Shown one piece after another: positions 33,941-43,587 of a stretch of 64,000 nucleotides of DNA. Numbering within the stretch: the first letter of the stretch is position 1; each line of letters opens with the position of its first letter. This stretch comes from Bradyrhizobium stylosanthis. Lineage in GTDB: Bacteria > Pseudomonadota > Alphaproteobacteria > Rhizobiales > Xanthobacteraceae. Location: the NCBI RefSeq assembly GCF_001641335.1, contig NZ_LVEM01000001.1, forward strand, positions 1,863,222-1,927,221. Direction: 5' to 3'. A program made the position numbers and the translations under genes. The notes beneath the pieces were generated by a model. That model saw nothing but the letters and a program-made list of their open reading frames with translations. It was not told where the DNA came from and did not search any database.

Positions 33941-35743
33941 CTAGAACATGCCCAGCTTGAAATGATGACCGACGATCTCGCGAAGCTTCTTCACCACCTG
34001 GAGTGCATCGCGCAGGAGATGGCGTTCCATGCTGGACAAGTGCGCCGGTCTCACCAGCGTCCCCGATGCGCCGGCGGACGCCGCCAGTTGCCCGTCGAGG
34101 CGAAGCATCAGTAGGAACCGGAAGGCCTGTTTCAGGTCGCGTCCGAAATCCGCTTGCAGCACGCCGAGGTCACATAGCCGGGAGATGCGCTTGTCGGTAG
34201 AGGTCTCGCGCAGCCCCTGCTCGAGCGCCAGGCTGCGAAGGCCGTGCACGATCGGAAAGATGCCCCCCTTCTTGAGGTCAAGCGCGTCGCCCGTGCCTTC
34301 GGACGTGATCAAATTGTTGAACAGGCCGATCGGCGTCTCGAACGCGTCGACCGCGCGCGCGAAATGCGCCATGAACGCCTGCTCGCCCCGGGTCATGTCG
34401 ATCAGCGCCGTCTTGGCGTCGTCCAGGAGCTGCTGATCGCCCGCGATCGCCTGTGCATCGTAGATGATGGCCACATTCATGTGTCCGGCCTGGTCGGGAA
34501 GCACGATCCAACGGCGCAGGTCTGCGAGATAGTCGGAGAGCGGCCTGGACCACGCCGGATTGCGCACCATGATATCGCCGGGACAGGGTGGAAAGCCGAA
34601 GCTCTGGAGAGCGTCGAAGAAATCGTGACGGAACACCTCCACGACTTCGCCCTGCAGCGGGCCGGCCAGGATGAGGCCGTTGTCCTGGTCGGTACGGACG
34701 GTCTGCTCCCCTCGTCCCTCGCTTCCCATCACGATCAGACAGCTGCCGGTGCGCAGCTCGGCCGGCGCGACCATGTCGAACAACCGCGACAGCAGGCGAC
34801 GGTTGAGATCGGAGACGATCTCCGCAATGACTTCCACCTTGACGCCTTGCCGCCGCAGCACGCGCGTCTGCGTCTCGATCTCGCGCGCCGCGGTGGCAAG
34901 ATCCTGCCGGCTCGAGGCGCGGTCGATGCGACCGGCCGTGACCTGGGCGCTTCCCGCCAGGAACCCCAGCAGATCGATCTCCTCCAGGATTCCGACGAAT
35001 TCCTCATCTTCACGTACGACAAGCCGCCGCTTGTTGTGCTTCGTCATCAGCAGGAGAGCGGAGGATACGAAATCTTCGCGTCGCAAGGACACGATATCGT
35101 AATTCGCAAGCGTGCCCACCGGGGTCTGGATCGACTGGCGCCTCAGCACCACCGCCTTGGACAGATTCATGCCTGTCACGATGCCGACCCGCTCACCGTC
35201 CCGGACGAACAGCGCGTTGCTGTTGATCTCGCGCATCAGGTGACCGGCGGCCTCGATCGTATCGCTGGCCGCCAGAAATACCGGCGGATGCAGGAACAAT
35301 TCGCCGACCTTGGCGTGCATCAACGAGCCGTAGCGTTGCGCCTCCTCGTCGTTGGCGAGCTCGTCCAGCTTCTGGGATATCTCGCGGTAGAAGAACGCGG
35401 CAAAGCGCGGATTTGCCTTGATCAGATCGAGGGCGACCTTCTTGGGGATCACATAGCAGAGCGTCTCCTCGCGGGCGACAAACCGGTGGCCGTTGTGATC
35501 GTGAACGAGCGCGCGACTGTCGAACGTGTCCTTGGGGCCCAGCAATGCGAGCAGGTCGAGCTCGCTCCGCTCCTCGACGATGCCCTTGATCACGACATAG
35601 AGCGCCTCCGCCGGAGCGTCCCGCCTGATGATCGCTTCTCCCGGACTGAAGTAGGCGATGTCTAGCGCGGCCCGCAACGTCTCGGCCTCGCTCGGCGTCA
35701 GGCGGTCGAACGGCGGATTGCTGATATCGAACGCCTTCGGCAT
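33941..35743 (-). CDS. cNMP-binding/CBS/DUF294 nucleotidyltransferase-like signalling protein
   Basis: 600 residues, cytosolic. Order: cyclic-nucleotide-binding fold (about 10-120: FSPGEAIIRRDAPAEALYVV), two CBS domains (about 150-270: EAAGHLMREINSNALFV, VSSALLLMTKHNKRRLVV), then a DUF294 nucleotidyltransferase-like domain (IVMGSEGRGEQTVRTDQDNG with G-S and the D-x-D pair) and the DUF294 C-terminal helix bundle. Related proteins act as sensors of energy state and are found with acetate transport. It lies between actP (117 bp away) and the exonuclease gene, on the reverse strand. Confidence 0.9.
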   Translation of the reverse strand: MPKAFDISNPPFDRLTPSEAETLRAALDIAYFSPGEAIIRRDAPAEALYVVIKGIVEERSELDLLALLGPKDTFDSRALVHDHNGHRFVAREETLCYVIPKKVALDLIKANPRFAAFFYREISQKLDELANDEEAQRYGSLMHAKVGELFLHPPVFLAASDTIEAAGHLMREINSNALFVRDGERVGIVTGMNLSKAVVLRRQSIQTPVGTLANYDIVSLRREDFVSSALLLMTKHNKRRLVVREDEEFVGILEEIDLLGFLAGSAQVTAGRIDRASSRQDLATAAREIETQTRVLRRQGVKVEVIAEIVSDLNRRLLSRLFDMVAPAELRTGSCLIVMGSEGRGEQTVRTDQDNGLILAGPLQGEVVEVFRHDFFDALQSFGFPPCPGDIMVRNPAWSRPLSDYLADLRRWIVLPDQAGHMNVAIIYDAQAIAGDQQLLDDAKTALIDMTRGEQAFMAHFARAVDAFETPIGLFNNLITSEGTGDALDLKKGGIFPIVHGLRSLALEQGLRETSTDKRISRLCDLGVLQADFGRDLKQAFRFLLMLRLDGQLAASAGASGTLVRPAHLSSMERHLLRDALQVVKKLREIVGHHFKLGMF

Positions 35744-35860
35744 TTCGACCTTTCGAAGATGCGGATGATCCAGGCCCCCGTCGATCGACCATCGAACGAG
35801 TAGGCACCGGCAGGGCCAACTGACCCGGCCGGTGCCGAACCGACGTCCCTGGACCCTCGT

Positions 35861-37552
35861 TCAGTGAGCCGTAGCCGAAGCAGCTCCGATACCAGTCTGG
35901 GACCGGACATATTGCGCATCGAAGCCATCGCGGTCGACCGCGGCACGCTTGCTGCGATCCAGGATCGAGACCAGCCAGATCCCCGCAAAGGCGATCGCCA
36001 TCGAGAACAGCGCCGGATTGTCCAGCTTGACCGGAGCAGACCCCTTGGCGAAGCCGAGCGTCACCTCCCAGACGGCCGGCGAGAGCACCACACCCACGAC
36101 CGCGCTGAGCAAACCGAGGAAGCCGCCGACCACGGCTCCCCGCGTCGTCAGGCCCCTCCAGAAGATCGACATCACCAGCACGGGGAAATTGCAGGACGCC
36201 GCGATGGCAAAGGCAAGGCCCACCATGAAGGCGACGTTTTGGTTCTCGAACACGATGCCGAGGAAGATCGCGAGCACGCCAAGCACCAGTGTCGCAATTT
36301 TCGACACGCGGATCTCGTCCTGCTCATTCGCGTTCCCGCCCTTGATCACCATGCCGTAGAGATCGTGGCTAATGGACGATGCTCCCGCCAGGGCCAGGCC
36401 AGAGACGACGGCGAGGATCGTGGCGAAGGCAACGGCCGAGATGAAGCCAAGGAACAGATTGCCGCCCACGGCGTTCGCGAGATGAATCGCCGCCATGTTG
36501 GAACCGCCCTTGATCGCCGCGATTCCGCTCTTGGTCTTCTCGAGGATGCTCCCGTCCAGGAACATCGCGTCGGTCGAAACCAGCGTGATCGCGCCGAAGC
36601 CGATGATGAAGGTCAGGATGTAAAAATAGCCGATGAAACCCGTGGCGTAGAAGACCGACTTGCGGGCGGCCTGGGCATCTTTCACGGTGAAGAAGCGCAT
36701 CAGGATGTGAGGCAGGCCCGCCGTTCCGAACATCAGCGCCAGGCCGAGCGAGATCGCCGAGAGCGGATTGGAGATCAGCGTTCCGGGCTCCATGATCGCG
36801 AGCTTCTTGGGATGCACTTCGGTCGCCTTGGCGAACAGAGCCTCCGGGCTGAATCCGAACTTGTAGAGGACGGCGCCGGCCATGAACGTCGCCCCCGAGA
36901 GCAACAGCACCGCCTTGATGATCTGCACCCACGTCGTCGCTTTCATGCCGCCGAACGTCACGTAGATCATCATCAGGCCGCCGACCAGGACGACCGCGAT
37001 CCAGTAATCAAGACCGAACAACAGTTGGATCAGCTTGCCGGCCCCGACCATCTGCGCGATGAGGTAGAATGCAACGGTCACCAGCGAGCCGCATGCCGCC
37101 AGGATACGGATCTCGGTCTGCCCTAACCGAAACGACGTGACGTCGGCAAAGGTGAACTTTCCGAGATTGCGCAACTGCTCGGCGATCAGGAAGGTGACAA
37201 TCGGCCATCCCACGAGCCAGCCGACCGAGTAGATCAGGCCGTCGTAGCCCGAGGTGTAGACGAGGCCCGAGATGCCGAGGAACGATGCTGCCGACATGTA
37301 GTCGCCGGCGATCGCAAGCCCGTTCTGGAAGCCCGTGATTCCGCCACCTGCCGAGTAAAAGTCCGCGGCCGACGCGGTCCGTTTGGCGGCCCAATAGGTG
37401 ATGACGAGCGTCAGGCCGACGAACCCGACGAACATGCCGATCGCTGACCAGTTGGTCGCCTGCTTCGAGCCACCCTCGACGGCGCCTGCGGCAAGCGCGA
37501 TGGTGGGTAGGCTTGCGAGCAGAATTGCCGATAACCAGGCGAATTTCTTCAC
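35861..37552 (-). CDS. actP: Cation/acetate symporter
   Basis: 563 residues starting at GTG 37552, overlapping the yjcH stop (GTGA). A sodium:solute symporter with about 13 membrane helices; typical are [60 protein letters not shown] and [20 protein letters not shown]. It brings in acetate and related short monocarboxylates. An N-terminal signal-like stretch ([20 protein letters not shown]) is normal for ActP. Confidence 0.95.
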   Translation of the reverse strand: MKKFAWLSAILLASLPTIALAAGAVEGGSKQATNWSAIGMFVGFVGLTLVITYWAAKRTASAADFYSAGGGITGFQNGLAIAGDYMSAASFLGISGLVYTSGYDGLIYSVGWLVGWPIVTFLIAEQLRNLGKFTFADVTSFRLGQTEIRILAACGSLVTVAFYLIAQMVGAGKLIQLLFGLDYWIAVVLVGGLMMIYVTFGGMKATTWVQIIKAVLLLSGATFMAGAVLYKFGFSPEALFAKATEVHPKKLAIMEPGTLISNPLSAISLGLALMFGTAGLPHILMRFFTVKDAQAARKSVFYATGFIGYFYILTFIIGFGAITLVSTDAMFLDGSILEKTKSGIAAIKGGSNMAAIHLANAVGGNLFLGFISAVAFATILAVVSGLALAGASSISHDLYGMVIKGGNANEQDEIRVSKIATLVLGVLAIFLGIVFENQNVAFMVGLAFAIAASCNFPVLVMSIFWRGLTTRGAVVGGFLGLLSAVVGVVLSPAVWEVTLGFAKGSAPVKLDNPALFSMAIAFAGIWLVSILDRSKRAAVDRDGFDAQYVRSQTGIGAASATAH

Positions 37553-37860
37553 GAGCGGTTCTCCTCGACGATTTTGCGGATGAGTACGTCGTAGCTAGAA
37601 TTCGCCCGGCGGACGTAGATTCCCGTCAGCACGAAGGCGAGCACGATGACGGACAGTCCGACCGGAATGCCGATCGTCGTCACACCGCTGCCCAGCGGTA
37701 TTCCCAGAAACTTGGGAGCGTAGGCTACCAGCAGGATGAAGCCGAAATAGATGACAAGCATGACCGCCGACAGCAGCCAGCCCAGCGACGATCGTCGGCG
37801 CACGAGTTCCTGGTAATTCGGATCGCGTTCAATCTTTGCGAGGCTGCTCACATCAATCAT
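37549..37860 (-). CDS. yjcH: YjcH/DUF485 membrane protein of the acetate operon
   Basis: 103 residues from ATG 37860 ([20 protein letters not shown]); the frame is open upstream to 37965 but the family size is about 100. Two membrane helices ([37 protein letters not shown]) with the [13 protein letters not shown] lead-in. It is almost always coded just before actP and may help its assembly. Confidence 0.9.
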   Translation of the reverse strand: MIDVSSLAKIERDPNYQELVRRRSSLGWLLSAVMLVIYFGFILLVAYAPKFLGIPLGSGVTTIGIPVGLSVIVLAFVLTGIYVRRANSSYDVLIRKIVEENRS

Positions 37861-38365
37861 CCCTGGAATGTTTCTCTGAAATTCTTGCCATGACGGCAGC
37901 CCCTTCTCTCGGGGAACTGATCTAGGATGCCCGCACGGCCGACGGAGCTCCATGATCCAGATCAAGAACGATCAATCCCGCACGAATGTCGTGCGGGGCC
38001 GAACGGCGATGGCCTGAGGCGAGCACACACCTGACGCGCAGATTGCAGCGGCACGCGCAAAGCTATCAGCGCGGTCGAAACCACCGAGCTGGTCGTTGAA
38101 CGAGCGTTCGCGATTTCCGATGACTACTGGCCGTCGACGGTCGTCACCAGCTTGGCCTGCGTATTGGCAAAGCTGTCGGAGACCGAGAGCGCGGAGCTCA
38201 AGCGCCGGATGCAAGATTGCCGGCGAGCGCGTGCGGAGAGATCATGGTTCATACCGCCGCCACCGCAATCAAGGGACGCAAAGCCGCTTGATGATCCGGC
38301 TGCTCACGAGCGGCTGACCGTATTGACAGCCGCGACCGGCTCCAGGGCGGAAGGCCGACGACGTG
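37861..38365. other. Intergenic stretch upstream of the acetate operon
   Basis: About 505 bp. It must carry the yjcH promoter. A perfect hairpin CCCGCACGA / TCGTGCGGG with a 3-nt loop lies at 37977-37997. From 38035 a forward frame looks partly coding (listed separately as a possible remnant). No confident complete gene is seen. Confidence 0.6.
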
Positions 38366-38460
38366 TTACGCCTGCTTCTTCTTCGGCTTCGGCTTGGTCG
38401 CCTTCGGCACCACCTGCGGCTCGGGATTGCCCTCGATCGAGGACAAGCGGCCGGACGTGA
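38035..38460 (+). pseudogene. Possible decayed gene, forward frame without a proper start
   Basis: From a stop at 38032 the forward frame reads protein-like for about 90 codons: ETTELVVERAFAISDDYWPS, then LACVLAKLSETESAELKRRM. There is no ATG or GTG before a TTG at 38152, and the last 95 bp run into the 3' end of the reverse lipoprotein gene, where the sequence becomes Ser/Arg-rich. It may be a truncated remnant whose 5' end was lost. No family recognised. Confidence 0.28.
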
Positions 38461-38899
38461 AGGTGTAGATGCCGGCACGCGGACCGGTGCTCCAGGTGAC
38501 CACCGCGACACGTCGGCCGGCAGGATCATTGGAGAGGTTGACGTTCGAGGGCGCGCCGATGCCGCGCACCACGTCGCATTCGGTGTGGCCGAGCGCGACC
38601 GTGCCGCCCACCGGCGCTTGTGCCGTGGTCGACGCATTGGCATCGGCCGGCCCGGGCGACGGCGCCATGCCGGGGCAAGCGCCATCGGCGCTGACGAGAT
38701 CCTCAGCTGCCACAGGCTTGTCCGGGGTCAGCGGCGGCGATTCGATCGAGATGTTTCTGATGAAGACCCGGCCCGGCCGCTGGAACCATTCGGTGTCCTT
38801 CGACAGCAGATCGGGGGCACCGCCCGAGCAGCCCGCGACCAGCGGTGCTACGGCAGCCAACGCAACTATGAGCGAGCTGGGAAGCTTTTGATGTCGCAC
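38366..38899 (-). CDS. Predicted lipoprotein, function unknown
   Basis: 177 residues from GTG 38899. The N-terminus has a lipoprotein signal with lipobox LVAGC (Cys at about residue 24). The mature part is Pro/Ala-rich in the middle (about 72-95), then has a compact C-terminal region (HTECDVVRGIGAPSNVNLSN, VAVVTWSTGPRAGIYTFTSG) that recalls small OmlA/SmpA-like repeats, and a basic tail KPKPKKKQA. Probably membrane-anchored, facing the periplasm. No named family is certain. Confidence 0.8.
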   Translation of the reverse strand: MRHQKLPSSLIVALAAVAPLVAGCSGGAPDLLSKDTEWFQRPGRVFIRNISIESPPLTPDKPVAAEDLVSADGACPGMAPSPGPADANASTTAQAPVGGTVALGHTECDVVRGIGAPSNVNLSNDPAGRRVAVVTWSTGPRAGIYTFTSGRLSSIEGNPEPQVVPKATKPKPKKKQA

Positions 38900-39026
38900 G
38901 ATAAACTAAATTCCCCGCATGAAGGACGAGCCCTAAGCGTTTGTCCCAACACCACTTTGCGGCACGAAGGTGACAGAAGCCAGCATCGCCCGAAAAGTGC
39001 AAATTATCATTAATTGCGGTCGGCCG

Positions 39027-39479
39027 CTAATTCCGGCGCTGCCACCGCCCCCGCTCGTCGGCCTGCCAATAGGTGACATCAAATCCCCGCGCCTTGCAAT
39101 CCGTCCAGGCGCTCCGGGCCAGTGCCAGCGCATCCGGATCGTCGCCGTTGAACAAAAGCACCATGCGCTCATAGCCCTGCGCGTCCGGCGGCAGTGCGGC
39201 GTTGTCGACCAGGAACCGCACATTGGCGCCGTTGGGATTGCCCTCCTCGATCGCCAGCACGATCGGCTGATCGGCCGCGTCGTTCACCCGCCACGTCGCG
39301 TGCGGCAGGAAGGAATCGTCGCGGTAGGTCCACAAGTGCGCGTCGAGCGCATCGGCGCGCTCCTCCGACGTCGACTGCACCACGACGCGCCAGCCGCGCT
39401 CGAGCGATTTCTCGAGAAGCGGCGGCAACACGTTCTCCACCGTCATGTTTTGCAGATGGTAGAACAGGACTTCAGTCAT
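39027..39479 (-). CDS. holC: DNA polymerase III subunit chi
   Basis: 150 residues. The family look is clear: VLFYHLQNMTVENVLPPLLE, RGWRVVVQSTSEERADALDA, LWTYRDDSFLPHA and MVLLFNGDDPDALALARSAW. Chi joins the clamp loader to single-strand-binding protein. It is located 6 bp after pepA, as in many proteobacteria. Confidence 0.93.
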   Translation of the reverse strand: MTEVLFYHLQNMTVENVLPPLLEKSLERGWRVVVQSTSEERADALDAHLWTYRDDSFLPHATWRVNDAADQPIVLAIEEGNPNGANVRFLVDNAALPPDAQGYERMVLLFNGDDPDALALARSAWTDCKARGFDVTYWQADERGRWQRRN

Positions 39480-39485
39480 CTCGGC

Positions 39486-40985
39486 TCATTTGCGCTCGTA
39501 GTGATCTGCGACCAGACGATCAAGAAGCCGGACGCCGTAGCCGCTGCCCCAGCTCTGGTTGATGTCCGTCTTCGGCGCGCCCATGGCGGTGCCAGCGATG
39601 TCGAGATGCGCCCAGGGCGTGCCGTCGACGAAACGCTGCAGGAACTGCGCCGCCGTGATCGAGCCACCATGACGCCCGCCGGTGTTCTTCATGTCGGCGA
39701 ACTGGGAATCGATCAGCTTGTCGTATTCGGGACCGAGCGGCATGCGCCAGACCTTCTCGCCGCTCTCGATGCCGGCCGCCAGCAGGCGCTCGGCCAGCTC
39801 GTCATTGTTGGAGAACATGCCGGCATGATCGGTGCCGAGCGCGACAACGATCGCGCCGGTCAGCGTCGCCAGATCCACCATGAATTTCGGCTTGGCCTTC
39901 TTGGCGACGTACCAGAGCACGTCGGCGAGCACGAGGCGGCCTTCGGCGTCGGTGTTGATGATCTCGATGGTCTGGCCCGACATCGAAGTGACGATGTCGC
40001 CCGGCCGCTGCGCATTGCCGTCGGGCATGTTCTCGACGAGACCGATGGCGCCGACCACGTTGGCCTTGGCCTTGCGGGCTGCGAGCGCGTGCATCAGGCC
40101 GACGACGCAGGCGGCACCGCCCATGTCGCCCTTCATGTCCTCCATGCTGCCGGCCGGCTTGATCGAGATGCCGCCGGTGTCGAAGCAGACGCCCTTGCCG
40201 ACGAAGGCGACCGGGGCCTCGCCCTTCTTGCCGCCGTCCCAGCGCATGATGACGGTGCGGCTCGGCCGCGCCGAGCCCTGGCCGACACCGAGCAGTGCGC
40301 CCATGCCGAGCTTGTCCATCGCCTTGACGTCGAGCACCTCGACCTTGACGCCGAGCTTGCGGAGCTGGCCAGCGCGGCGCGCGAACTCCTCGGGGAACAG
40401 CACGTTCGGCGGCTCGTTGACGAGATCGCGCGCGATGATGACGCCGTCGACGACGTGGCCGGCCGAGGCAAACGCCTTCCTCGCCGCCGTGGGATCACCA
40501 ACTGCCAATGAGATGTCGGCGCGCGAGCCGCCCTCCTCGCCGTCCTTCTTCTTGGTCTTGTAGCGGTCGAACTTGTAGGCGCGCAGGCGCAGGCCCGAAG
40601 CGATCTCGACCACCTGCTCGCTCGTCATGGCCCCATTGGGGAGTTCCGCCATGATGGTCATGGCCGCGGCTCCCGCGGTGAGCTTGCTCGCCGCCACGCC
40701 GCCGAATTTGAGGAAATCGTTCGCTTTCAGGTTCGCGGCCTTGCCGGCCCCGATCACGATCAGGCGAGTCGCCTTCACCCCCTCCGGCGCCAGGATGTCC
40801 AGCGCCGCCCCGCTTTTGCCCTTGAAGGCGGCCGCCGAGGCCGCGCGCTTCACCAGGTCGATGGCGCCGCCCAGCGCCTTGGCGGTCGCCGGGCCGACCT
40901 TCAGGCTGTCGTCACAGAACACAACCAGAATGCCACGGGCGGCGGCAGACAACGGGACGAAGCCGACCTTGATGGCATCGGACAT
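39486..40985 (-). CDS. pepA: Leucyl aminopeptidase (cytosol aminopeptidase)
   Basis: 499 residues. M17 family with two metal ions: [29 protein letters not shown], and the signature [14 protein letters not shown] with metal ligands Asp and Glu. It releases N-terminal residues from peptides in the cytosol; in some bacteria it also binds DNA. It starts at 40985, divergent from the lptF operon. Confidence 0.96.
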   Translation of the reverse strand: MSDAIKVGFVPLSAAARGILVVFCDDSLKVGPATAKALGGAIDLVKRAASAAAFKGKSGAALDILAPEGVKATRLIVIGAGKAANLKANDFLKFGGVAASKLTAGAAAMTIMAELPNGAMTSEQVVEIASGLRLRAYKFDRYKTKKKDGEEGGSRADISLAVGDPTAARKAFASAGHVVDGVIIARDLVNEPPNVLFPEEFARRAGQLRKLGVKVEVLDVKAMDKLGMGALLGVGQGSARPSRTVIMRWDGGKKGEAPVAFVGKGVCFDTGGISIKPAGSMEDMKGDMGGAACVVGLMHALAARKAKANVVGAIGLVENMPDGNAQRPGDIVTSMSGQTIEIINTDAEGRLVLADVLWYVAKKAKPKFMVDLATLTGAIVVALGTDHAGMFSNNDELAERLLAAGIESGEKVWRMPLGPEYDKLIDSQFADMKNTGGRHGGSITAAQFLQRFVDGTPWAHLDIAGTAMGAPKTDINQSWGSGYGVRLLDRLVADHYERK

Positions 40986-41323
40986 GGCTAACTCCTCAAA
41001 AACATGGGGCTTTCCGTCATTCGGCGGTCCCGGCCATGGGCCGGAGCTGAACGGCGATTCACTGGACTTCCCCTACTATGGGCCACCGGCCCGGCAGATG
41101 CCAAGCACCGCCCGTGGCCGCGAGGCCACAAGAGGGAAATATTAACCATATATTGATGGTGCCACGGGGCAGCCATTTTGTTGACGGATCAAAGGGATGG
41201 TAGTGAGAAAGTAAGCTGGCGGACGAGGTGTTCGCCCGACCTTGGGGATCCCATATCGGGATTGGTTGGGCAGCTGGAGTTCCGGCTGGGATTTGGGACT
41301 TGGTGGGATTCGTGCGGTAGCGC
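40986..41323. other. Intergenic stretch between divergent pepA and lptF
   Basis: 338 bp without a gene. The lower-GC island around 41138-41185 (containing ATATTAACCATATATTG and TTGACGGATC) is the likeliest promoter zone for both directions. No riboswitch or repeat recognised. Confidence 0.5.
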
Positions 41324-42493
41324 ATGGGGTCAATCGATAGGTATATCTTCCGCACGACGCTGGCGTCGTTTGCGCTCGTCCTGGTCAGCCTCACCGGCGT
41401 GATCTGGATTACGCAGGCGTTGCGCGGCATCGACCTGATGACGAGCCAGGGTCAGACCATTCTCACCTTCCTCGGCATCACCAGCCTCGTCATTCCCGCG
41501 CTCGTCCTGATCATCTCGCCGATCGCGCTGATGATCGCTATCTCGCACACGCTGAACAAGCTCGCGACCGATTCCGAGATCATCGTGATGAATGCCGCCG
41601 GCTTCTCGCCGTTCCGGCTGTTCTATCCGTTTTTCTACGCCACCTGCGTGGTGGCGGCGCTGGTCGCCTTCATCGCGGCCTATCTGGCGCCCGACGGCAT
41701 GCGGCGCATCAAGCAGTGGGACGCCGAGATCACCGCGGACGTGCTCACCAACATCCTCCAGCCCGGCCGCTTCGCCCAGCTCGACAAGAACCTGACCATC
41801 CGGATCCGCGAGCGTCAGCCCGGCGGCATCCTCGCCGGCATCTTCATCGACGACCGCCGCGACCCCAACGAGCGCGTCTCGATCGTCGCCGAGCATGGCG
41901 AGGTCGTGAAGAACGAGACCGGATCTTTCCTGGTGCTGGAGACCGGCAATCTCCAGCGCTTCGAGGCGGGCAAGCGCGATCCTGCGCTGGTGGCGTTCGG
42001 CCGCTACGGCTTCGACATGTCGAAATTCTCCGGCCAGGGCCGCGACGTCACGCTGGGAATTCGCGAGCGCTATCTCTGGGAGCTGTTCTCGCCGGCCGAG
42101 GACGATCCCGTCTACAAGCAGATCCCCGGGCAGTTCCGCTCGGCCCTGCATGACAGCCTCCTGGCTCCGATTTATCCGTTTGCCTTTGCCGTGCTGACCT
42201 TCGCCTTCCTCGGCGCGCCGCGCACCACCCGCCAGAGCCGCAACTTCTCGATCGGCGGCTCGGTGCTCGCCGTGTTCGGCCTGCGCATGGCCGGCTTTGC
42301 CTGTTCGGTGATGGCAGTGAAGTCGCCGGGGGCCGTGCTGGTCCAGTACGCGATGGTGTTCGGCGCCATCGGCGTCGGGCTGTGGATGATCATCGGCGGC
42401 ATCGTGGTCGAGCCGCCGCCCCGCCTCATGGAGGCCATCAACAGGTCCAACGCGCGCATCGCGCGGCTGTTCGGACGGCCGGCCACCGCATGA
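41324..42493 (+). CDS. lptF: LPS export ABC transporter permease LptF
   Basis: 389 residues. Start MGSIDRYIFRTTLASFALVL is the typical LptF N-terminal helix. Six membrane helices with a large periplasmic jellyroll region (about 135-275). With LptG and the LptB ATPase (not in this window) it extracts LPS from the inner membrane for delivery to LptD. First gene of a six-gene forward operon; its stop overlaps the lptG start (ATGA at 42490). Confidence 0.94.
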   Translation: MGSIDRYIFRTTLASFALVLVSLTGVIWITQALRGIDLMTSQGQTILTFLGITSLVIPALVLIISPIALMIAISHTLNKLATDSEIIVMNAAGFSPFRLFYPFFYATCVVAALVAFIAAYLAPDGMRRIKQWDAEITADVLTNILQPGRFAQLDKNLTIRIRERQPGGILAGIFIDDRRDPNERVSIVAEHGEVVKNETGSFLVLETGNLQRFEAGKRDPALVAFGRYGFDMSKFSGQGRDVTLGIRERYLWELFSPAEDDPVYKQIPGQFRSALHDSLLAPIYPFAFAVLTFAFLGAPRTTRQSRNFSIGGSVLAVFGLRMAGFACSVMAVKSPGAVLVQYAMVFGAIGVGLWMIIGGIVVEPPPRLMEAINRSNARIARLFGRPATA

Positions 42494-43587
42494 GCATGCT
42501 CACCAACACACTCGGGCGCTATTTCGCCGGCCGCTTTGTGGTCGCGGCGCTTGGCGTGTTCGCCAGCATCTTCCTGCTGCTGGTGCTGGTCGACTACATC
42601 GAGATGGTGCGCAAGACCTCCGGCCTCGCATCCGCCTCCGCGATCATGGTGGCCGAGACCTCGCTGTTCCGGGTGCCGCAGCTGCTGGAGAAGCTGACGC
42701 CGTTCTGCATGCTGATCGGCGCCATGACCTGCTATCTCGCCCTCTCCCGCCGGCTCGAGCTCGTGGTGGCGCGCGCCGCCGGCATCTCCGCCTGGCAGTT
42801 CATCTCGCCGGCGCTCGGCAGCGCGTTGCTGATCGGGGTCATCGCCACCGTCGCCTACAATCCGATGTCGGCGAACCTGCGCGAGCTCTCCAAGCGCATG
42901 GAGGCCGAGCTGTTCGGCTCGGCGCCCGGCGGCGGCATCCAGGATGCCTCCGGCTTCTGGCTCAATCAGGTGACCAGCGACGGCCAGACCATCATCAATG
43001 CGGCGCGCAGCGAGCAGCAGGGCATCCGCCTCACCGGGCTGACGTTGTTCCGCTTTGATACAGAGCAGCACTTCGTGGAACGCGTCGAGGCGCGCGAGGC
43101 CGAGCTCGAACCCGGCCAGTGGATCTTCAGGGGCGTCCGCCGCTACACGCTCAACGGTCCGCCGGTGGAGCAGGCCGGCTTCTCGATTCCGACCACGCTG
43201 ACCGAGGCGCAGGTCCGCAACAGCTTTTCCACACCCGAGACTGTGTCCTTTTGGCAACTACCGAGCTACATCCGCTCGTCCGAGAGCTCAGGCTTCGCGA
43301 CAGCCGGATATCGACTCCAGTATCACAAGCTGTTGGCACAGCCGTTTTTGCTGGCCGCCATGGTGATGCTCGCGGCCTCCGTGTCGTTGCGCTTCTTCCG
43401 GATGGGCGGCGTGCAGAAGATGGTTTTGAGTGGCGTGGGCGCAGGCTTTCTGCTCTACGTTCTGTCGAAAGTGACTGAAGACTTGAGCAAGGCTGAGTTG
43501 ATGCATCCGATCGCTGCGGCGTGGTTGCCCGTGGTGGTGGGCGGCCTCACCGGCTTTTTGGCCTTGTTGTACCAGGAGGACGGTTAG
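42490..43587 (+). CDS. lptG: LPS export ABC transporter permease LptG
   Basis: 365 residues from ATG 42490 (MSMLTNTLGRYFAGRFVVAA). Six-helix permease with a periplasmic beta-jellyroll (ASGFWLNQVTSDGQTIINAA, WIFRGVRRYTLNGPPVEQAG). Partner of LptF in the LPS exporter. The last base of its stop is the first base of the lptD GTG start, so the three lpt genes are translationally linked. Confidence 0.94.
   Translation: MSMLTNTLGRYFAGRFVVAALGVFASIFLLLVLVDYIEMVRKTSGLASASAIMVAETSLFRVPQLLEKLTPFCMLIGAMTCYLALSRRLELVVARAAGISAWQFISPALGSALLIGVIATVAYNPMSANLRELSKRMEAELFGSAPGGGIQDASGFWLNQVTSDGQTIINAARSEQQGIRLTGLTLFRFDTEQHFVERVEAREAELEPGQWIFRGVRRYTLNGPPVEQAGFSIPTTLTEAQVRNSFSTPETVSFWQLPSYIRSSESSGFATAGYRLQYHKLLAQPFLLAAMVMLAASVSLRFFRMGGVQKMVLSGVGAGFLLYVLSKVTEDLSKAELMHPIAAAWLPVVVGGLTGFLALLYQEDG

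Noticed and set aside
37972..38214. 80-codon reverse frame upstream of yjcH
   Set aside because: The opposite forward frame has better codon use; the reverse product looks like a shadow.
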